A DNA stretch of 64,000 nucleotides from the NCBI RefSeq assembly GCF_001625305.1, contig NW_017802935.1:227138-291137 (forward strand), in the 5' to 3' direction. A model generated the notes under the pieces. It saw only the letters and a list, made by a program, of their open reading frames with translations, was not told where the DNA came from and searched no databases. This DNA comes from Branchiostoma belcheri (taxonomy: Eukaryota; Chordata; Leptocardii; Amphioxiformes; Branchiostomatidae). Below, one piece after another: positions 11,582-23,509 of this stretch. Within the stretch, counting starts at the first letter, position 1. Every line of letters begins with the position of its first letter. The translations under genes were made by a program, and so were the position numbers.

Positions 11582-11770
11582 ACTCGCTTGACCCGAAGTT
11601 CATTAGTGACTGTTTGTGGCAACAGTCGCTCCTTCTTAAAGTAAACCCTGGAAAGTACCATCAACCTGGTTTAAAGTGTAGTGCAAATTCTTGTCCCTGG
11701 ACTAATTGCAAGTAACAGGAAAAGAACGAGCAAACAACGAAGCACAATACAATTTTATACAACACGTGGC

Positions 11771-11910
11771 GACGTCGATGAAGGTTAGACATCCAGGTAA
11801 TACGATACGCCAAAAAGCAGTTACTCGAGCAACTGGATATGATTTTGAAAACGGTCAGACGTTTCAGCTAGTATCCACTAGCTTTCGTCAGTGTCTGAGA
11901 GACCAGAGGG
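11771..11910 (-). mobile_element. Hairpin element, one arm plus ribozyme-like core
   Basis: The tail GACGTCGATGAAGGTTAGAC and stem arm CAGTTACTCGAGCAACTGG are as in 9868-10011, but here the interior is kept. At 11858-11891 (minus) it reads box CTGACGAA, arms AGCTAGT and ACTAGCT with loop GGAT, then box GAAACGTC. The second arm is missing. Confidence 0.7.
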
Positions 11911-12312
11911 GAAATGCAGGTTTATAAGCACTAACTATTGACATAGGACAGCAACTACTAGTACTACAGAATACCAGTGCAGCAGGTGCGGGAAGCTGTG
12001 TGCCTCAGCCTTTGGGCTGAGAAGTCACCAGAGGATCCACCCCACCTGACGGGCTGTGCACAGAAGTCATCATCGGAGACGATGGACAACCAACCATTGA
12101 CTGATCTACGTAAGCACAATACAATTTCGTACAACACGTGGCTACTCTGAAAGCTGGCTCTACATCGTGACTCATGTTTCTCAGAGACAGCAGTGGATGA
12201 TGAAAGATCCCACAATTAGCCAACCTGAGCTCGCCTTCTTGTGGGGTGTACGAACGAATGGCGCGCCATTTTCACCACTCAAATCTCCAGAATATTGTTC
12301 CTAAAGCTAAAC

Positions 12313-12484
12313 TAATCTCCAAGCAGATCCCTTTCGGTGGCAAAAAGACAGTATGAAATTGGCCAGGCAGTATCCATTAGCCAGGGAAGGTCGCCGGCCA
12401 CCGACGGGTGGGGGTAGCGACAAAAAAAACGGCCATGTATAAAAAGCTAACGATCATTCCCCCACAACCTCTGCTTGGAGAGTT
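12313..12484. mobile_element. MITE, TAATCTCCAAGCAG ends
   Basis: Reverse orientation copy of the 10482-10647 family: TAATCTCCAAGCAGATCCC at the left, CCTCTGCTTGGAGAG at the right, with the GGCCAGGCAGTATCCATTAG block inside. Confidence 0.8.
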
Positions 12485-13370
12485 TGCGATCGTACGAGAA
12501 TCGTACCACGCATGTGACCGTCCCTGTGTTTACCGTAATGTTAGTTTTAACTACTAACATAAACATACCATAAGAGCAGCGCACGTTAAAAACCCCGCCC
12601 ACAAATATTGTACAATGCACCTGGGACTTTTTTTCCATGAATATCGTAAAGGAACATCGTAGGTTTGCGAAGAAACGGGTTCAATTGTTTAATTTTCAAG
12701 CTAACCTACATCGTACCACGTATGCGGCCGGGCCCTCGTGTTATGTTATCTTTAACTACCAAAATAAACATACCGATAGAGCGGCACACGTCAACTGCAC
12801 GGCACTTATACTCACCTACAATCGTAAGATCAGTTGTCTGTCGCCAGAGCTTCGTTTTCACAACAGTCTACTGCGTTCAGAAAATGGACAGCTCGTAAGT
12901 GATGCGACCGGGACCAGAGTAGGTTATCTCTTGGCTGGTATTGTTGGGTTAATGATCAATCGTTCAATATTTGTTCAAACTACCCTAGTACTACTGAAGA
13001 CAACCCTGCACCAATGTCTATTGCAAGCACGGCAGGAACACAAACACTACAACACACGGACAGAGCCGACTGGACATACACATCACATCTCGGCACGGTT
13101 CTGGACGGTCTCCGCGTATCCAGGAGCACAGATATGCCCTTGTCATGGTTCTGGATACGCGTGGACAACTTACCTACAATCGTAAGATCATGAGTTGTCT
13201 GTCGCCAGAGTTTCTTCAAAAGTCGTTTCGTCAAATGACAACAGTCTGCGGCGCTCATAAAATGGGCGATGTGATCGTAAGTAGACATCAGTACTAGTAG
13301 GTTATCTGTTGACTGGCTATTGTTGGGTAAATGATTGACTATGTAATATTTGTTCAAACTACCCTTCGTC
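12485..13370. repeat. Diverged local duplications
   Basis: Two segments are each present twice. 12817-12993 and 13166-13366 share ACCTACAATCGTAAGATCA, GTTGTCTGTCGCCAGAG, ATTGTTGGGT and ATATTTGTTCAAACTACCCT. 12495-12600 and 12700-12780 share ATCGTACCACG and AACTAC, then AACATACC. A GAACCGTGCC repeat lies between the copies near 13090-13160. Open frames here are broken in one or the other copy, so I do not call a gene. Confidence 0.7.
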
Positions 13371-13499
13371 ACAACATACGACTGATTAGCGTTTGGTCAC
13401 GTGGGAGGGGGCAAGGCCGCTGTGGTTCTCAGTATCCGACCTTTGCTGAAACGTTTTAGACTTTGCTACTGTGATCCTCTACTATGTTAGAATTGGGCG

Positions 13500-13705
13500 G
13501 CGATTTAGGGGGGCCCGCAGAGCGTAATCGGCCGTTTAATTCTACGTAGAGCGTAGACGGACCGCTCTAATACTCGTATATTTAAACTACATAGCGTATT
13601 CGGCGTTTGAATTGTACGTAATGCGTTGTAGCCACTTTGAATTTATCGTAAAGCGTAATCGAGGGGTTTCCGAATTCAGCGTAGAGCGTTGTCGGGACCC
13701 CCCCC
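13500..13705 (+). repeat. CGTAGAGCGTA repeat, copy 1
   Basis: About 200 bases with repeated AGCGTA/CGTAGAGCGTA-type motifs (AGCGTAATCGGCCGTTT, TACGTAGAGCGTAGACGG, CAGCGTAGAGCGTTGTCGGG), ending in a run of ten C. The inverse copy is 50262-50463; a fragment lies at 11110-11150. Confidence 0.8.
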
Positions 13706-14017
13706 CCTTTGCAGGCCCTCATTTAGTCCAGCGGCATAGCTAAAAAATTGTGTGCACTTTTGTCTAAAAGCACCAAATTTGGCACACATGTAGCTAAATA
13801 TATTCTAATTATAAGCAATTTAGATATGGAGGCATTTCCATTTCTACCCAGCATATCTTGGATCTTGTTTAGTACCTAGCCTCCACCTGGCCTTTTTAAG
13901 GGGTTATGGATCGCAAAATTCGGTAAAATTAGGGCCAGTCAAAAACAATTGGCCAGGAGAGTGAGTCCTCGGGTAACATTTTCCCTAACTGCGGAAAGAA
14001 ATGAACTACTCTATGGT

Positions 14018-14217
14018 TAGCCTATACCGCTCCTTAGGTTGCTGGAAAAATAGATATACATGTAGGTCAAATATACTAATTGGCATACCAGAGGAGTTAG
14101 TCGGCCTGAAGGACGGCAGCGAATTGGACCCTCTAGCCTTCTAACAGAGCTGGCATGGCAGTCAGTCTACTTGACCTATTTTGTCCAGCTACCTTAGGAA
14201 TATCCTGGTAGAGGCTA
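14018..14217. mobile_element. Palindromic MITE, diverged
   Basis: Ends TAGCCTATACCGCTCCTTAGG and CCTGGTAGAGGCTA. The GGTCAAATA/TTGACCTATTT and GCTGGAAAAATA/TTGTCCAGCT arms are complementary; the core has GGAGTTAGTCGG. Confidence 0.75.
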
Positions 14218-15420
14218 GAAATCTCCCCTGGCAAATATTGACTTCCTAAACGGCCAGCGTACTGTTACTGTCAGGTGGAGACTAGGCGCACCCATGGGGA
14301 GACAGACAACCATAACTTACGTGACCCTCACCACGTAGGCAGTTCCTCTCTTACGACAAAGTTTCGCTGACAGTTTGTAATGTATGGGTTAGCTTAGCTG
14401 CAAGTTTCTCCAACAAACCAGGAAGACTGATGGAAGCTAAACAACGGGTCTAACTGGTTTTGTTATGTTCGAGCCACATTGTCTTGATACGTACGTAGCA
14501 GCGTGCATTCAAGTCACAGGTAAACAAGGAATAGGGGGAAAGAGATCCAACACTTTTATTATCCACAGAATTGGATACCTTTTACAAAATGAACATAAGG
14601 AACAAACCTTCCGCGGTTCTTGCAGTAGCCTTCACCCCTCCCCTGGCCTCAAGAGCGTTTTCATAGTGATGCAACACAGAAGCGACGCCTGGTGATCTAA
14701 TGTTGTACTGCACGTTTTGGGTCCGTTTTGCATCACCGCATGCGCGATCTCTACATTTCTACATATGTTCTTTTATTTCGGTCCTGCATTATCTGACGTA
14801 TGAACTGACACCACTCACAGAAATAACATTGATGTACACACACTCAAACGTACATATACAAGCACGCACAAACACACAGTTACAAGTTACTAACGTTATA
14901 TTCGTACATGTATGCATCGTCCTCACTCTAAACTACAACTGTAGCTTGTCACCTCTGTAGCATTTCATCAACATATGTTTACAGAATATATTCCTGAGGG
15001 CGTGTCATTTAGACCACTCTCATTTTGACGTAATTCAAATAATCTAAGTTTGTACAAACTGGATGTATGTTCTGAGCCACATACACACTCATAGTTGCAC
15101 ATAATGACATCCTAAGAATTTTGGGCGCCTAAAAGTCCTGGACATTTGGACATGTGTTGATGTCCGTCTCTGTCGGAGTGCTAATTGTTAACAACATCTT
15201 GAAACAAACTTGATACGTAAAATCGTCATTTTAAACCATCCACGGATTCCTGAGATTGTACCTTGTCGCTTGCTATACACTAGTATGTCGCATTTCGTTG
15301 TCGATTTTTGCAGACACAACAGAATGTAAAACAAATAAAATATCACCGAACAAACGTAACGTCGTCGATCAGTCTAACTATTCATAGAACAGATTCCTGA
15401 GAGTACATATCAACAGTCAC
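14218..15420. other. No gene recognised
   Basis: AT-rich sequence with short, unsupported open frames. I see no splice-joined frame, RNA gene or clear repeat family here. Confidence 0.4.
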
Positions 15421-15433
15421 GCCGGGATAGCTG

Positions 15434-15510
15434 TGACGTGTCAGGATGGGGCCACGTCCGGGATGACGTCATGAGATCTGCTGTGACGTGTCGTCAGAAG
15501 TGGTGACGTG
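15434..15510. promoter_or_regulatory. Cluster of four TGACG (CRE/bZIP-like) motifs
   Basis: TGACGTG at 15434, TGACGTCA at 15464, TGACGTG at 15484 and 15504. Starts are spaced 30, 20 and 20 bases, close to whole helical turns. TGACGTCA is the palindromic CRE. Sequence between them is GC-rich compared with the flanks. The gene it would serve is not clear. Confidence 0.4.
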
Positions 15511-16329
15511 TCATGATCCCCGCTGCACTTTCGTTTCTCACTGTGGCTGGAAGGTTAATAACAAATGTGTTGACGTTATTCTTAATGACCATGAAATTGA
15601 CCTGTCCTAGCGCTTTGTGTCAATAATACTTCTCCAGTAGTCGAGGTATCGTGTTCATAAACAAATAAAGAAAAATTACATTCATATTTGCATAATTTTA
15701 ATATCATTATGTTAAGCATCACTTCAGCTACCTACATGCAAAAAATCACGACGATCCATCAATCGGTTCTTGAGTTATCCGCCTTTAAACATTTTTCAAC
15801 TAATGCCCCTGCAGTTCCAGAGCAAGCCGCTAGGGGGCCCAAACTCACGTCACTTGTTCCCCAGCACAAGTCACAAGAGCTACCTGCCATCCAAATTTCG
15901 TCACCTAGCATGTCTAGAACGAACGCCTACGAAAACGTAACCTGCTTTGCGAAGGTAATAAATGCTCGACGTGGGCGTCATTCAAAAGTTGTATGACGGC
16001 ACAGGCCATTGCACTGAGCACAGCAAAACATTGAGACCACTGCAAACCAAGGCTGTCTTCAGCTATAATTTTTTGCCCGTCCTGTCCCGTTTCTTTTAAA
16101 CGTTAAATGATTATATATATATATTTCATCCTTTTTGTCCTAACTGAATTTGCATCATATAAATTTTTCGTTGTTAAATCTGCCATTTTAATTTTTTTCT
16201 TCATTATCTTGAAATTGTGATTTTTTTGACGGACAAGGTGAAATTTTTGGACAGTTCCTGGAGACAGCCAATATTTCCAACACTACAAAAACATAAACTG
16301 CAAAACACACAACATCGACTGGACATATA

Positions 16330-16620
16330 CGGCACTACTCGGCACGGTTCTGGATAGACCACCAGACTCTTTTGCAGGCTGATTAAATAGTAGAAGTCGG
16401 CCTAAAAAGAACGTAGCTGGTCAGGGGAGTTGCAGGCAAATTGGACCCTCTATGGCCGACCAATTCCCCTGGCCAGCTACGTTCTTTTTAGGCCGAGTTC
16501 TACTGGTGTAGTCAACCTGCAAAAGAGTTTGGTGAGGACTAGTTCTGGATAGTCTCCGCGTATCCGGGAGGGTACAATTTCCCCAGTCACGGTTCTGGAT
16601 ACGCGTGGACTACTCAGAAC
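16330..16620. repeat. GAACCGTGCC repeat split by a palindromic MITE
   Basis: The repeat at 16336-16354 resumes at 16542 (GTTCTGGATAGTCTCCGCG). The element at 16355-16541 interrupts it. Confidence 0.8.
16355..16541. mobile_element. Palindromic MITE inside the GAACCGTGCC repeat
   Basis: Arms ACTCTTTTGCAGG, CCTAAAAAGAACGTAGCTGG and their complements surround a short loop near 16437. GTTCTGGA is present on both sides (16347-16354 and from 16542), giving an 8-bp or longer target duplication. Confidence 0.85.
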
Positions 16621-17018
16621 AGTGCCTGGACATGTTTCTGGATAAAACACGGTTCTGGATACGCTTGGACTATCCAGAATAGTGCCTGAACATGGTTCTG
16701 GATAAAACACGGTTCTGGATACGCGTGGACTATCCAGAATAGTGCCTGAACATGGTTCTGGATAAAACACGGTTCTAGATACGCGTGGACTATCCAGAAT
16801 AGTGCCTGAACATGGTTCTGGATAAAACACGGTTTTGGATACACGTGGACTATCCAGAATAGTGCCTGAACATGGTTCTGGATAAAACACGGTTCTGGAT
16901 ACGCGTGGACTATCCAGAATAGTGCCTGAACATGGTTCTGGATAAAACACGGTTCTGGATACGCGTGGACTATCCAGAATAGTGCCTGAACATGGTTCTG
17001 GATAAAACACGGTTCTGA
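16612..17018. repeat. 60-bp tandem array of the GAACCGTGCC repeat
   Basis: Nearly seven units of 60 bases. Each holds TATCCAGAATAGTGCCTGAA, CATGGTTCTGGATAAAACAC and GGTTCTGGATACGCGTGGAC. The unit length is a multiple of three, so two long repetitive minus-strand frames result; these are not genes. Confidence 0.95.
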
Positions 17019-17533
17019 ATACAGCACAACAAACACACGACAAAACATTTCACACACACACTGCCCTGCCCACTGCCTTACGCTGGTATGTTTCTCGCTG
17101 TATCTACTTCTCAGCTTTGTCTTCGTCCCTGTTCACGGATCTACCCTAGTGTGGTTTAAGGGGAAAGGGAGGGAGGGATTGGATTAATAGTAAGGAATCG
17201 TTAGTAAAGCTCGTTAATCAAAATATAAAGGGGGTAAATATTCAACATTATAAAAGCACATTCGCATCCCATATTACATAGAGTCGGATAGATTCACACC
17301 AGCACCAGTGTATAGTGTTTCAATTCATATGAGTATGCATATAGCACATCATCATCATCTTGTCTTTCGTGAGAGTTTCACTGATGTTCATGACATATAG
17401 TACATTGCATTCCAGACTATCAGATATCAATGTTTTACATCTGAGCGTTCAGCCCTTTCGGCTTGGGTATGCAATAAAATTCATCAGTGTTAAAAGGTAT
17501 GAAAGGATTGGCCATGGGGGAGGGGTTAGTTGG

Positions 17534-17920
17534 TAAGGCCACAGCAAGTAAATTCAATGGATGACATTCTCCGCAGACTCCAAATCTAATGCGAGCGGGC
17601 GAAAAAAAAACAAGGTTCTTACATTTTGAAATTTTGACTAAATTATGTACAAATGGTTTTGATTCAGTAGGAACAGTACATATACACAGCCAGCATCACA
17701 TATCACTGCATCAAAGTAAGAAACAAGACATTAAATCAGAGCTTTTTCTTGTCTCCTCTCTTTATAGTTATCTGCCATCCACCTTTCGACATGGCAACAG
17801 ACATCTTTGCCCATTTTGGCATGTTGACCACTGTCAGAAGGCAACGAAATGTCTTGTTTTTTTTTCTCCAAAATCAGGCGCGCGGTGATGTCATCCATAA
17901 AAATTAATTGCTGTGGCCTA
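17534..17920. mobile_element. TAAGGCCACA terminal-inverted-repeat element
   Basis: Left end TAAGGCCACAGCAAGTAAATT then ATGGATGACAT; right end ATGTCATCCAT then AATTGCTGTGGCCTA. Same family as 63246-63663 and the fragment at 8985-9060. Confidence 0.75.
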
Positions 17921-17964
17921 AAGGAGCGAAATGAAACCCAGGGATAACAGATGCTGTTTCTCAC

Positions 17965-20610
17965 CCCGTGGATCATCATCCGTGTGACCTCTACCCGGGC
18001 CTGGATGTCCTTCAGCTTCTTCTCCTGCTCCTTGACGGAGGTCCAGACCCTCTTCAGGGTGTGGATCTGTCGCTTGGCAACCATCATGGCGATGGCGTTA
18101 CCTGGAGAGGGGGGGGGGGGGCGGCAGAGTAACAACCCAACGTTATTGTACAACCCTAACTTAAATATTAATATTATTTTATTTTATTCGTGCCCGAGGG
18201 CTAATTGCAGGAACAGAAGAAACATATGGTATATAAAATAAAAAATAAAAAAAAACCAGACAATTAGACATAGAACTACTGATAACTACTAAGAAACTAC
18301 TAGTAAAACTACTGGGTTTGACGTCTTTTTTGAAGACAGAGGAAGAGAAAGGATCACACTTTTTCTATAATTTGTGGGTTTTCGGATGTTAAGAGGAGAG
18401 TAGTTTTTTTCATTTGTATATGTGTGAAAGTTTGGGTAGAATTTGGAGGTTGCAGTCAGATAATAAACTTGATTCGCACAGCAATTGTACAAGGCACACA
18501 GTATGGTATTACCGGTACATGTACATAACTAGACATTTTTCGTTGGTCGTCGTACGATTTTGATGTTGTAGAATTTTTCAAGCAGGCTGTGAGAGCATTG
18601 CGTCTGTAAATTAAAAGATAGGAATATAACGTATGAATTTGCGCGTGTGTGTGACACCACGTTGGGGTTATCAACAGGCTATTAATAATGCATGGCAGTT
18701 AGCGGCTGGTGACGTACGTCAACAGTAGGGAGGAAGAGAGGCGGGGTGTTTGTTTGGACAGTCGCTTCACCTGCCAATCATCATATTGAGTCATTGCTCC
18801 GTCTGATGTCGCACACGTAGAGGATCAATTCTCGTGTGTTTGAAATCTTCATTCAAAATTCCACTTAGCTGCCTTATTGTGTCTTAGACAGTCTAGATTA
18901 TTCGAGCCTTTATGCACTTGACACTATAATATCATCGCTTGTCAGTTGTCGTTTGAGTTGAAATATGGAGCACATATTGGACCCCCGCTGAGGACCATTT
19001 GAAGTATCTGAGCACTCTAAAATTGGGTGCCATATAATACCCAGCTGTCTTGGTACGGAAAAGTCTTCTTAGTGACTTCAACTTCAGACTGTTGAACAGT
19101 CCCTTCTTTAGAAACTTGCTCCCCCCCTCCCGTGGGCAGACAAGTAACAGGCACACAAGACATTGTAACGATCTAGACACAATCAGAACTAGAACTGAAA
19201 GATTTAGAAACAGTAGCATACCTTACCTTGTAAGACTACTGAACAAATACAACAATCTGTCATGACACGGTATATGCTATTGTAAATACTTTTAAAAATT
19301 TTGCTGTTTTTAACCGCTTGACTATGATCGCCACCTATTGTAAATACTTTTAATAATTGCTGTTTTTAACTGTCTTTAATAATTGCTTTTAATGTTTGTG
19401 CCAACCGTTTTTAACAATTTGTAATGCGGCAGATCAATTCAGGGCCCTGCGGGGACCCTGCTACTCTGTACAGCATAGTATGAAAGAAATAAACCAGTAT
19501 TATTATTATAGACGCCAGCGCACTAAACCATCACCGAAAAAGCTTTAACCCACGATAATGTCTCACGGAACTAAATAATAAATCTTAGATCCTCGTCGGC
19601 GGTTGATTTCTTCAAAAACCCACCAACTTTATTCCTAAAAAAAAACTTTCCGTATACGTGCACGCTACCAACCGTCACACATTACTAATAGCCTGTTAGG
19701 AAGACTGGAGCAAATTCATACGTTACATTCCTGCCTTTTGATTCATAGCCGCAATTTGTTCAAGAAGCCACCAGATATTATTCAAGTCGCAAAACAAAAC
19801 CTTTATGGCACTGCGGAGTTTAAGCCCCACGACGGGCTATTTGGTTTACATTTGAAATAATTTAATTCAATGCCGGCTGATTGTTATAATACCAGGAGGA
19901 AAATAATCCACAAAACGTTACGTTAACGTTTAGCTTGGAATTGTTACATTTTAACAGGATGTCCTTTGGAAAGACATTGTATTGCCAAAGTATTGCCAAA
20001 CGTGGCACACTTTGGAATTTTCATACAGAAAACTCTCTTGAGTGCTGTGGAGGTTTTAGGCCGAGTTGGGCAGTAGAAAACGTCAAAGGGAAAGGTATCA
20101 AAGACACTGTGCACTGTGATGTGCATGCACGCCCACAGTGCGCCGATATCTATCGGAATCCATTAATTAAAAGAAAGCAAATATTTTCTTGTACAATTCT
20201 AACATCTATTTCAAAATCGATTTCCGTGAAGTGAACAGTGATATTTCTGCGCTGAACTTTTTTCTGTTTTTGAAAAGAAACATAATTATATAATTCTGCG
20301 GAGAATGTTGAGATTTTTTGGGTGTTAAAGTATGGCTTTTAGGTTCAAGTCTGCCCTCAAAACACCGCCTTTTGAGAAAAAGACAATCCCCACAATAGTA
20401 AATGTAGTACCTTATAGTTGATCAGACAGTTCATGTATGTGCTGTAAATTCATTACTTCACTTTACGGGCATGATTTTGCAAATAAAAGACATAATAATT
20501 TCAACGTTTTGGTACCATCATGCGGGTAATAAAAGCCAAACATTATTAATTGTCAAATTCACAGTTATGGAAAAAAATCAATATAACTTACCTTCCCTTC
20601 GCAAAACCAT
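17965..20610 (-). CDS. Small coiled-coil protein gene, paralogue of 25629-27015 (3' end unresolved)
   Basis: Exon 2 (17965-18101, 137 nt) lies between a strong acceptor (C-rich tract, CTCTCCAG) and donor GTGAGA. It encodes a charged, heptad-like helix (VAKRQIHTLKRVW, then EQEKKLKDIQARVE). Its length and phase are the same as exon 2 of the plus-strand gene at 26418-26554, and the proteins align without gaps (VAKR-like start, matching L..V....E.EK.L). A candidate exon 1 at 20592-20610 (MVLRRE, donor GTAAGT) has the right phase, giving a Gly codon across the junction. The 3' exon is not settled: reading through the donor or using an AG near 15552 both give short tails. Function unknown. Confidence 0.45.
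18186..18500 (-). mobile_element. LINE 3' UTR fragment
   Basis: Near-identical in parts to 31745-31985, same orientation (ACTACTGATAACTACTAAGAAACTACTAG; TTTTTTGAAGACAGAGGAAG). It ends with the GCCCGAGGGCTAATTGCAG tail block. It lies in intron 1 of the small minus-strand gene model. Confidence 0.7.
19041..19505 (+). mobile_element. LINE 3' end fragment
   Basis: The plus strand encodes a short ORF end (RFRNSSIPYLVRLLNKY) followed by a 3' UTR with TTTTAACTGTCTTTAATAATTGC, GCCCTGCGGGGACC and GAAATAAACCAGTATTATTATTA. A minus-strand piece of the same UTR lies at 27850-27945. Confidence 0.7.
19506..20590. other. No gene recognised; intron of the small minus-strand gene model
   Basis: Several short frames without supporting splice structure. 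No repeat that I can name. Confidence 0.35.
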
Positions 20611-21637
20611 GATGTCTTATATCAGAAGAGCGAGCGCGACAAGAGAAAATTCTCTTCCGTGTTGTTGGGATGAGCGAGTCAGAATGATATGCCAAATTTT
20701 CTGTGCGCCTCCTTTCTTTTATAAGAAGTATTTTTGGTGAGTGAAACATGAGTGGTGTTGGTATGCTCCTGCATGATTCAGACCAGATTTCTGCAAGGCT
20801 AGCAGGTCTGGGAGGATGTTAATTTTTTCAGCTGTTTTTGAACAAACATAAAATGGAAATCTACTGAACATGTTTGTCCCCTGGGACTGTCACGTGGTCT
20901 TATCCTAGGGCGCGGTCACATTCATAATTGTACTATTTTAATGCCAAAGGATTTTCACACAAGCTGTGATAGAACCAACCGCCGACAATGATCTACGATA
21001 AACCTTTTTTTGTTTTGCAACAAGACAGCTGAAATTTGCAAAGCACTTTATGACTATCCCAATAGTGCCCCCAGTGAGATGAGAATGGAAAGGGACAAAC
21101 GTAACATTCTGTTATCATATAGAGACCCTCAAATTCGAAGCCCAAGCTTGAGAGTACGCAATTAAGGTAAATTAAGGTCAATGACCCTGGTGACTACTGA
21201 AGACCATTTCTGACGTTCTGTTCAAGTCTCATAGATGTAACTGATGGAAAAGTCATCAAGACATTAATGATGTAAAAAGGACTATGGTATGGTCTAGATC
21301 AGTGAAAAAGTGAAAGGCAAAAGACTAACACTCTGGTTCCATAGAAAAACTCAACCCGACGCTCAGTCCACACAAAGTATCCACATGAGGTCAATGACCT
21401 TCGTGATAACGTAGGTCCATGCAACAGTCTTCAATAAAGTCTTGTCTGTTGAGTCTTAATTGAATAAAATGTGTTTTGTTTGTATCGGATATCGGTAATC
21501 GATGGATTAAGTAATTAGATGGATTAGTGACCAGGAATACACTTGTAAAACCCAGACCGTAATCGTGTGCAGTTGAGCGAAGTTTTATTTAATAGAAATC
21601 CTATTAAGGAATGGGGACAGCGGACGTCATCAGCTAT
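20611..21637. other. No gene recognised
   Basis: Lies upstream of the candidate start of the small minus-strand gene, so it may include its promoter. No clear TATA box at a suitable distance. Confidence 0.35.
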
Positions 21638-22700
21638 CGGGTCAAGCTGACCCAAATGTCTTTTTCTCCATTTTTAGGTCTTTATGACTTTTTAACGACA
21701 TTCATTCTCGGAAGACTTACTATGAGATGCGTTTGCTATGCTCATGCGATCAAATTGGAATTTGTGTGACTCTTTATATTATTTAAAGTATGAATTAATT
21801 ATACTTGAAGAAAACACACAAAAAAGTAAAAATTATTTCTTTATCCATGAAATTAGATTTGTTAAATCTTTACTGTCGCAGCGCGATCGCATTGATGTAT
21901 TGGGTCACGCCGACGCAAATGTCTTTTTCTCCATTTTTAGGTCTTTATGACTTTTTAACGACATTCTTGCTCGCAAGACTTCCTCCGAGGTGCGTTTGCT
22001 ATGGTCAGTACAGTGCAACAACACGTATCTGGTGTCTCTCGCAAGTTTCCTAGTCTCTACCAGACTAACTACGCTGGCTATATATAGGAGAATATTTGCC
22101 TGGGGAGTTTGACCACCTTGGGGTTTGACTGGCCGCGCAGTTCGGAGGGAAAGAAACTACCTCCCCGCGGCCGGACTCCCTTGGCCAATTTTACTTTCTT
22201 GTTTGCCGAATTCTACGATCCGTATTGCCGTAGAAATGCCTGGTGGAGGCTACAAGTTTCCCAAAACAACCTGCGATACAAAATATAAATACCGAAATAG
22301 CTTTTTGTGGCGCTGTAAGCATAGTGAACGTGTACCTCGGAGGAGGTCTTGCAAGAAATAACGTCGTTAAAAACTCATAAAAAACTAAATACGGACTAAA
22401 AACAGTCAAACCTGATACTTTATGGCGTCGGTTGCCCCCATTCCGCAGTAGAATCTCTACATCAAATAAAATTTCACTCGACTACACCAGATTATGCTCT
22501 CGGTTTTATGAGTATCCTTTAATCATTGACATATCTTCTTAATGAATTAATTACTTCTATGCGATATAAGAAAATTCGTTGTGACGCTAGCGCGCTGCAC
22601 GACCGTGACCAAGAATGGAGGCTACAAAATTGCGAGCAAGAAAGTCGTTGAAAAGTCATAAAAACCTAAAAACGTACTAAAACAGCCTTACCCGATACTC
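21638..22700. repeat. Repeated AAATGTCTTTTTCTCC blocks with a nested MITE
   Basis: About 90 bases at 21650-21740 recur at 21910-22005 (TGTCTTTTTCTCCATTTTTAG, TATGACTTTTTAACGACATT). Inverted, decayed copies lie at 22310-22400 and 22620-22690 (AACTCATAAAAAACTAAATAC-like). The outline is of an inverted-repeat element with the MITE 22051-22252 inserted. Confidence 0.6.
22051..22252. mobile_element. MITE with TAGTCTCTACCAG end and 9-bp TSD
   Basis: CAAGTTTCC flanks it at 22042-22050 and 22253-22261. Left end TAGTCTCTACCAGACTAAC, right end CCTGGTGGAGGCTA. Interior CCTTGGGGTTTGACTGGCC and CGGCCGGACTCCCTTGGCC are shared with 43305-43508 (inverse) and 62641-62800. Confidence 0.9.
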
Positions 22701-22806
22701 GTCGGTTGCCCCCATTCCAGACCAGTATCTATCTCTACATCAAATAAAACTTCATTCGACTGCACAAGATTACGGTCTGGGTTTTATAACTATTTTTTTT
22801 TTATTA

Positions 22807-23480
22807 TTGGCATATCAACTTAATCCATTAATTACTTATATGCGATACAAGCAAAACGCTATTATGACGCTACGCAACCGTAACCATTATTCAGACATGT
22901 ACATTCAAACTTTCTTCCATAGTTTGTCTGTTAATACCGGTAAACTGATATTCTATAGAAAATGTAAAACTGAATACTGTTTAGAACAATACCTAGAACA
23001 GTGTGACTTCGATCAGCGCTCCGCTATTAGTAAAATTAGAATCAGTGCCCACTCCTTGGAAATCGAAAAAGGGCGATATATGAAACTACCTGTGTCGGAG
23101 AGAATTTGTAAATATTGCTCCTCAAATGCAGTGGAAGACGAAATTCATTTCATCTCTAACTGTCCATTTTATGACGACATAAGAAATCAATTATTTACCA
23201 CCGTGTCCAAAATGCTGCCTTACTTCCCCACCATTCCTTACCACAAAAAAACAATTTTACTACTAAAATCAAAGAACCCACATATTATAGAAGAAGTGGG
23301 TAAATTCGTCTTCCATTGCCTAAAAAGAAGAAGTCAAACCCAGTAAAACTAGTGTCATGTCATGTTGTAGAATATATAGTATAATGTTAGAAGTAGATAT
23401 AGTCTCACATACCACTGTATTTTCTTTCTATGTTGTTTGTAACTGCAATTAGCCCTCGGGCAAGTATTTGCAATAGACTT
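22807..23480 (+). mobile_element. LINE reverse transcriptase 3' part (zinc-knuckle end)
   Basis: An open frame of 179 codons ends with a Cys/His motif (ICKYCSSNAVEDEIHF, then NCPFY), as in the C-terminus of many invertebrate LINE reverse transcriptases. The 3' UTR ends GCAATTAGCCCTCGGGCAAG then TTGCAATAGA. 5' truncated: the polymerase core is absent. It is a retrotransposon remnant, not a host gene. Confidence 0.8.
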
Positions 23481-23509
23481 TCTACATTAAATGACGACTA
23501 CAAAATTGT

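Noticed and set aside
12637..13185. Open frame of 182 codons
   Set aside because: It spans two diverged duplications and a GAACCGTGCC repeat; the duplicate copy does not keep the frame.
15450..15552. Third exon of the small minus-strand gene (a VRN..TRH-like frame resembling the tail of its paralogue)
   Set aside because: The frame that resembles the paralogue does not match the phase left by exon 2 with any AG I can see; not firm enough to call.
16477..17057. Two overlapping minus-strand frames of 147 and 188 codons
   Set aside because: They are translations of the 60-bp tandem array and contain only the repeated unit.
22807..23346. 179-codon frame as a host gene
   Set aside because: The Cys/His end, the 3' tail block and other copies in the window show that it is a truncated LINE.
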